NCBI GenBank assembly: GCA_002369295.1
Contig: DFDR01000034.1
Coordinates: forward strand, 1 to 64,000
Direction of reading: 5' to 3'
DNA length: 64,000 nucleotides
From: Desulfovibrionaceae bacterium UBA3823
Lineage (GTDB): Bacteria; Desulfobacterota; Desulfovibrionia; Desulfovibrionales; Desulfovibrionaceae
Shown: positions 62,232 to 64,000 of the stretch, one piece after another
Numbering within the stretch: the first letter of the stretch is position 1
Layout of the letters: the number at the start of each line of letters is the position of its first letter
Made by a program: the position numbers and the translations under genes
Notes under the pieces: generated by a model
Told to the model about the DNA's origin: nothing
Seen by the model: only the letters and a program-made list of their open reading frames with translations
Databases searched by the model: none

Positions 62232-63671
62232 CTAGCGCAGGAGGGAGGGATCGTATTCCGCCAGGGGCTTTCTGCCCGAGACGTACTCCATTTCGAGATC
62301 CCGCACCCGGTCAAAGTTCTTCTTGTCCGCAACGCGGACGGGGTCGTTGCGCGGGTTGAGCGCCTTGGCGGGATCGAAGTACTTGTCGCCCCTGCGCAGG
62401 CGGAAGTCCAGATGCGGTCCGGTGGAGAGGCCGGTGGAGCCCACGTAGCCTATGACCTGTCCCTGCTCCACGTGCGTGCCGTTCTTCAGGCCCCTGGCAA
62501 AGCCGGAAAGGTGCGAGTAGAGGGACTCCATGCCGTCCGGATGCTTGAGAATGATGCGGTTGCCCGCCTGGCCGCCCCAGCCCCTGGCCGTGACGACGCC
62601 GCTGCTGACGGCCTTCACGGGCGTTCCCACGGGCGCGGCGTAGTCCACGCCCTGATGGGGCCTGCTGTAGCCGAGAATGGGATGCTTGCGGGACATGGTG
62701 AACTTGGAGGTGATGCGCGTCACGGCGAGCGGAGCGCAGAGGTAGGCGCGGCGGGTGTTTTCACCCTTGTAGTTGTAGTACTGCGACCCGCCCTGGGAGT
62801 CGGGGAAGAGGAAGGTTTCGTAGGTCTCCCCCTTGGCGCTGGAGGTGAACTTGGCGCTGATGATGCGGCCGTAGCCGTAGAAGTTGCCGTTCTGGTAGCG
62901 CTTCTCGACCACGATGGCGAAGGAGTCGCCCTCGCGGACGTCCTTGAGGAAGTTGATCTCGGTGCCGAAGACGTCCGAAAGCATGGTGGCGAGCTTGGGG
63001 TACTCCTTGACGTCCTGCACAGCCTGGAAGATGTCGTCGCGCACGATGCAGACGACGCCCGTCAGGCGCACCTCGTAGGCGATGTCCTCGAGCCTGGCCT
63101 CAGGCTCGCTGCCCTCCACCACCAGGCGCTTCTTCTCGTCGCGCTCGTATTCGAAGCGCAGCACTCTGCCGCTGCCGGTGCACACGACGCTGTAGAAGCG
63201 TCCGGGCGCGTAGCCGCCGGGATTGAGCCTGCGTGCGGCCTTGAGGAAGCGCCTGGCGCTCGCCTTGTCGGCGTGCATGAACATGGTCTCGGCGTCCTCG
63301 CCCTCGCGCAGCATGCCCTTGCGGACGATGCGCCCCTGTTCGCCCTGGCCCGTCACCGTATCGTCAGCCTCGTCGTTGCCGAGGCGCAGATACTCGTTGT
63401 CCATGGGACTGAGCTCCACGGGATCGGCATGCGAGGGATCGTAGCCGGGAAGGGGCGCATCGGCATCGGGATCGCGGAAGACGCCGGCATGGCCGACGGA
63501 CTCGGGCATGCCAAGCTCCACGGGCTCCAGCGCGCCGGGCCACGCCTCCTCCAGCACCGGGGGCGTGCCCGGCCGCTGGGCCCTGCGGGCCAAGGAGCCG
63601 GAGGGCGCCGCGAGGACGAGGGCCATGCCCAGGGCAAGGACAGCGGGACAGGAAGGAAGTGCTTTTAACAT
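62232..63671 (-). CDS. M23-family peptidoglycan DD-metallopeptidase
   Basis: A 479-residue exported LytM-type protein. The signal peptide (MLKALPSCPAVLALGMALVLAAPSGSLA) precedes a low-complexity region (to about 100), an OapA/SH3-like middle (about 130-315) and the M23 domain (about 325-445): zinc ligands in SRPHQGVDYAAP and GPHLDFRLRRG (the latter in place of H-x-H), plus YSHLSGFARGL and VGSTGLSTGPH. It cleaves or regulates cleavage of cross-links. The ribosome site (GGGAG) lies unusually far (16 bases) from the ATG. Confidence 0.88.
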   Translation of the reverse strand: MLKALPSCPAVLALGMALVLAAPSGSLARRAQRPGTPPVLEEAWPGALEPVELGMPESVGHAGVFRDPDADAPLPGYDPSHADPVELSPMDNEYLRLGNDEADDTVTGQGEQGRIVRKGMLREGEDAETMFMHADKASARRFLKAARRLNPGGYAPGRFYSVVCTGSGRVLRFEYERDEKKRLVVEGSEPEARLEDIAYEVRLTGVVCIVRDDIFQAVQDVKEYPKLATMLSDVFGTEINFLKDVREGDSFAIVVEKRYQNGNFYGYGRIISAKFTSSAKGETYETFLFPDSQGGSQYYNYKGENTRRAYLCAPLAVTRITSKFTMSRKHPILGYSRPHQGVDYAAPVGTPVKAVSSGVVTARGWGGQAGNRIILKHPDGMESLYSHLSGFARGLKNGTHVEQGQVIGYVGSTGLSTGPHLDFRLRRGDKYFDPAKALNPRNDPVRVADKKNFDRVRDLEMEYVSGRKPLAEYDPSLLR

Positions 63672-63775
63672 AACGTATTAGGATATTCTCCCTGCAAGCG
63701 CTTGTCTAGGGGAGAAACCCCCTTTCACGGGCAGTCGTTTGTTTAGTTCTGTCAATAAAAACAGCTGGTTGCGAC

Positions 63776-63804
63776 TTGTTATCACGACGAAAAAGTGATA
63801 CTAT
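63776..63804 (+). promoter_or_regulatory. Plus-strand promoter
   Basis: TTGTTA (63776-63781), 17-bp spacer, TACTAT (63799-63804). The predicted +1 is near 63811, about 60 bp before the hairpin. Confidence 0.6.
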
Positions 63805-63810
63805 AGATCT

Positions 63811-63919
63811 TCCGCATACAAGCAGGGTGCCAGTGCCGGATCTCTGGTCCGCCCCCGGCTTGCGCCCGGCATTGACCAGCGGCGGGACTGCTCCCGCGCT
63901 CCGCTGGTCAATCGGTTTT
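63811..63919 (+). ncRNA. Candidate small RNA or attenuated leader
   Basis: About 109 nt from the predicted +1 to the T-tract. The body contains GCCGG/CCGGC pairing; the 3' end is ATTGACCAGCGG (63871-63882) paired with CCGCTGGTCAAT (63901-63912), an inner stem CGGGA/TCCCG, then GGTTTT. No protein frame with a ribosome site fits. No known RNA family was recognised. Confidence 0.4.
63871..63919 (+). terminator. Terminator-like hairpin at the right edge
   Basis: A 12-bp perfect outer stem with an inner 5-bp stem, followed by CGGTTTT. It reads as a Rho-independent terminator on the plus strand. Confidence 0.65.
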
Positions 63920-64000
63920 AACAGCCCGAAAACAGGCGCACATGCCTGCCAGGGCAGCACAGGGAACAGGAAGGAACAGCCAATTGGCAATGAAGGAACA

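Larger units (their letters stand above)
63672..64000. other. Intergenic region at the right edge
   Basis: 329 bp upstream of the divergent M23 peptidase gene. It holds a plus-strand promoter (63776-63804) and a large hairpin with T-tract (63871-63919). An ATG at 63990 with AGGAAGGA 14 bases upstream could be the start of a gene beyond the edge, but only three codons are visible. Confidence 0.5.

Noticed and set aside
63990-64000. Start of a new gene at the right edge (ATGAAGGAACA)
   Set aside because: Only three codons are visible and the ribosome site spacing is long, so it cannot be supported.

Overview
This 64 kb window looks like the chromosome of a high-GC sulfate-reducing (or related) member of the Desulfovibrionaceae. 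The clearest markers are an rnfCDGEAB-apbE operon headed by a ten-haem cytochrome c (the DhcA-Rnf arrangement of Desulfovibrio), a cytochrome c maturation operon whose CcmE uses Cys instead of His, and HypF. Gene content is mostly core, and no phage, transposase, CRISPR array or rRNA was seen. Gene calls rest on reading the protein sequences and recalling families; no database search was run.

Layout, left to right. 1-14 kb: serS (cut by the left edge), a small lipoprotein, mutL, a small zinc-ribbon protein, rpsA, sppA, hypF, an exported FG-GAP repeat protein, then purD-purE. 14-21 kb: an exported protein of unknown function, two nearly identical tRNA-Ala(GGC) units each with its own promoter and terminator, aspC, sfsA, a phenylacetate-CoA ligase-like enzyme overlapping an RlmM-like methyltransferase, and the initiator tRNA-Met. 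21-25 kb: a compact minus-strand operon of a Tat-exported ModA-like binding protein, a NapH-like polyferredoxin, a NifB-like radical SAM enzyme and a YedE-type selenium/sulfur transporter, headed by its own promoter and a possible 24-codon peptide gene. 25-37 kb: an RND adaptor/pump pair, a small conserved protein, an alkylsulfatase, a clostripain-family protease (with a MITE-like element between the last two), an inactive-looking rhodanese, and a membrane-spanning LuxR-type regulator.

37-39.5 kb is a less GC-rich islet of five small exported proteins: two HdeA/HdeB-like acid chaperones, a small beta-type protein, and two tandem paralogues sharing an 86-nt identical signal-peptide segment. 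39.7-46.6 kb is the dhcA-rnfCDGEAB-apbE operon. It is divergent from 47-52 kb ccmEFABCD plus two TPR proteins, and a perfect CRP/FNR-type palindrome lies between them. 53-58 kb holds a 7TM hybrid histidine kinase in which every phosphorelay residue looks lost, with an HPt-like tail reachable only by frameshifting at an A9 run, then a universal stress protein and a cardiolipin synthase. 58-63.7 kb is a minus-strand M23 peptidase-ppiD-glmS envelope operon. The right edge carries a promoter and terminator-like hairpin that could define a small RNA or leader.

Working together: Rnf, DhcA, ApbE and Ccm form one membrane electron-transfer unit (ferredoxin/NADH oxidation, haem attachment, flavin attachment). 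The M23-PpiD-GlmS, Cls, SppA and HdeA/B-like genes serve envelope upkeep. The strongest candidates for undescribed biology are the 21-25 kb operon and the degenerate frameshifted 7TM kinase.
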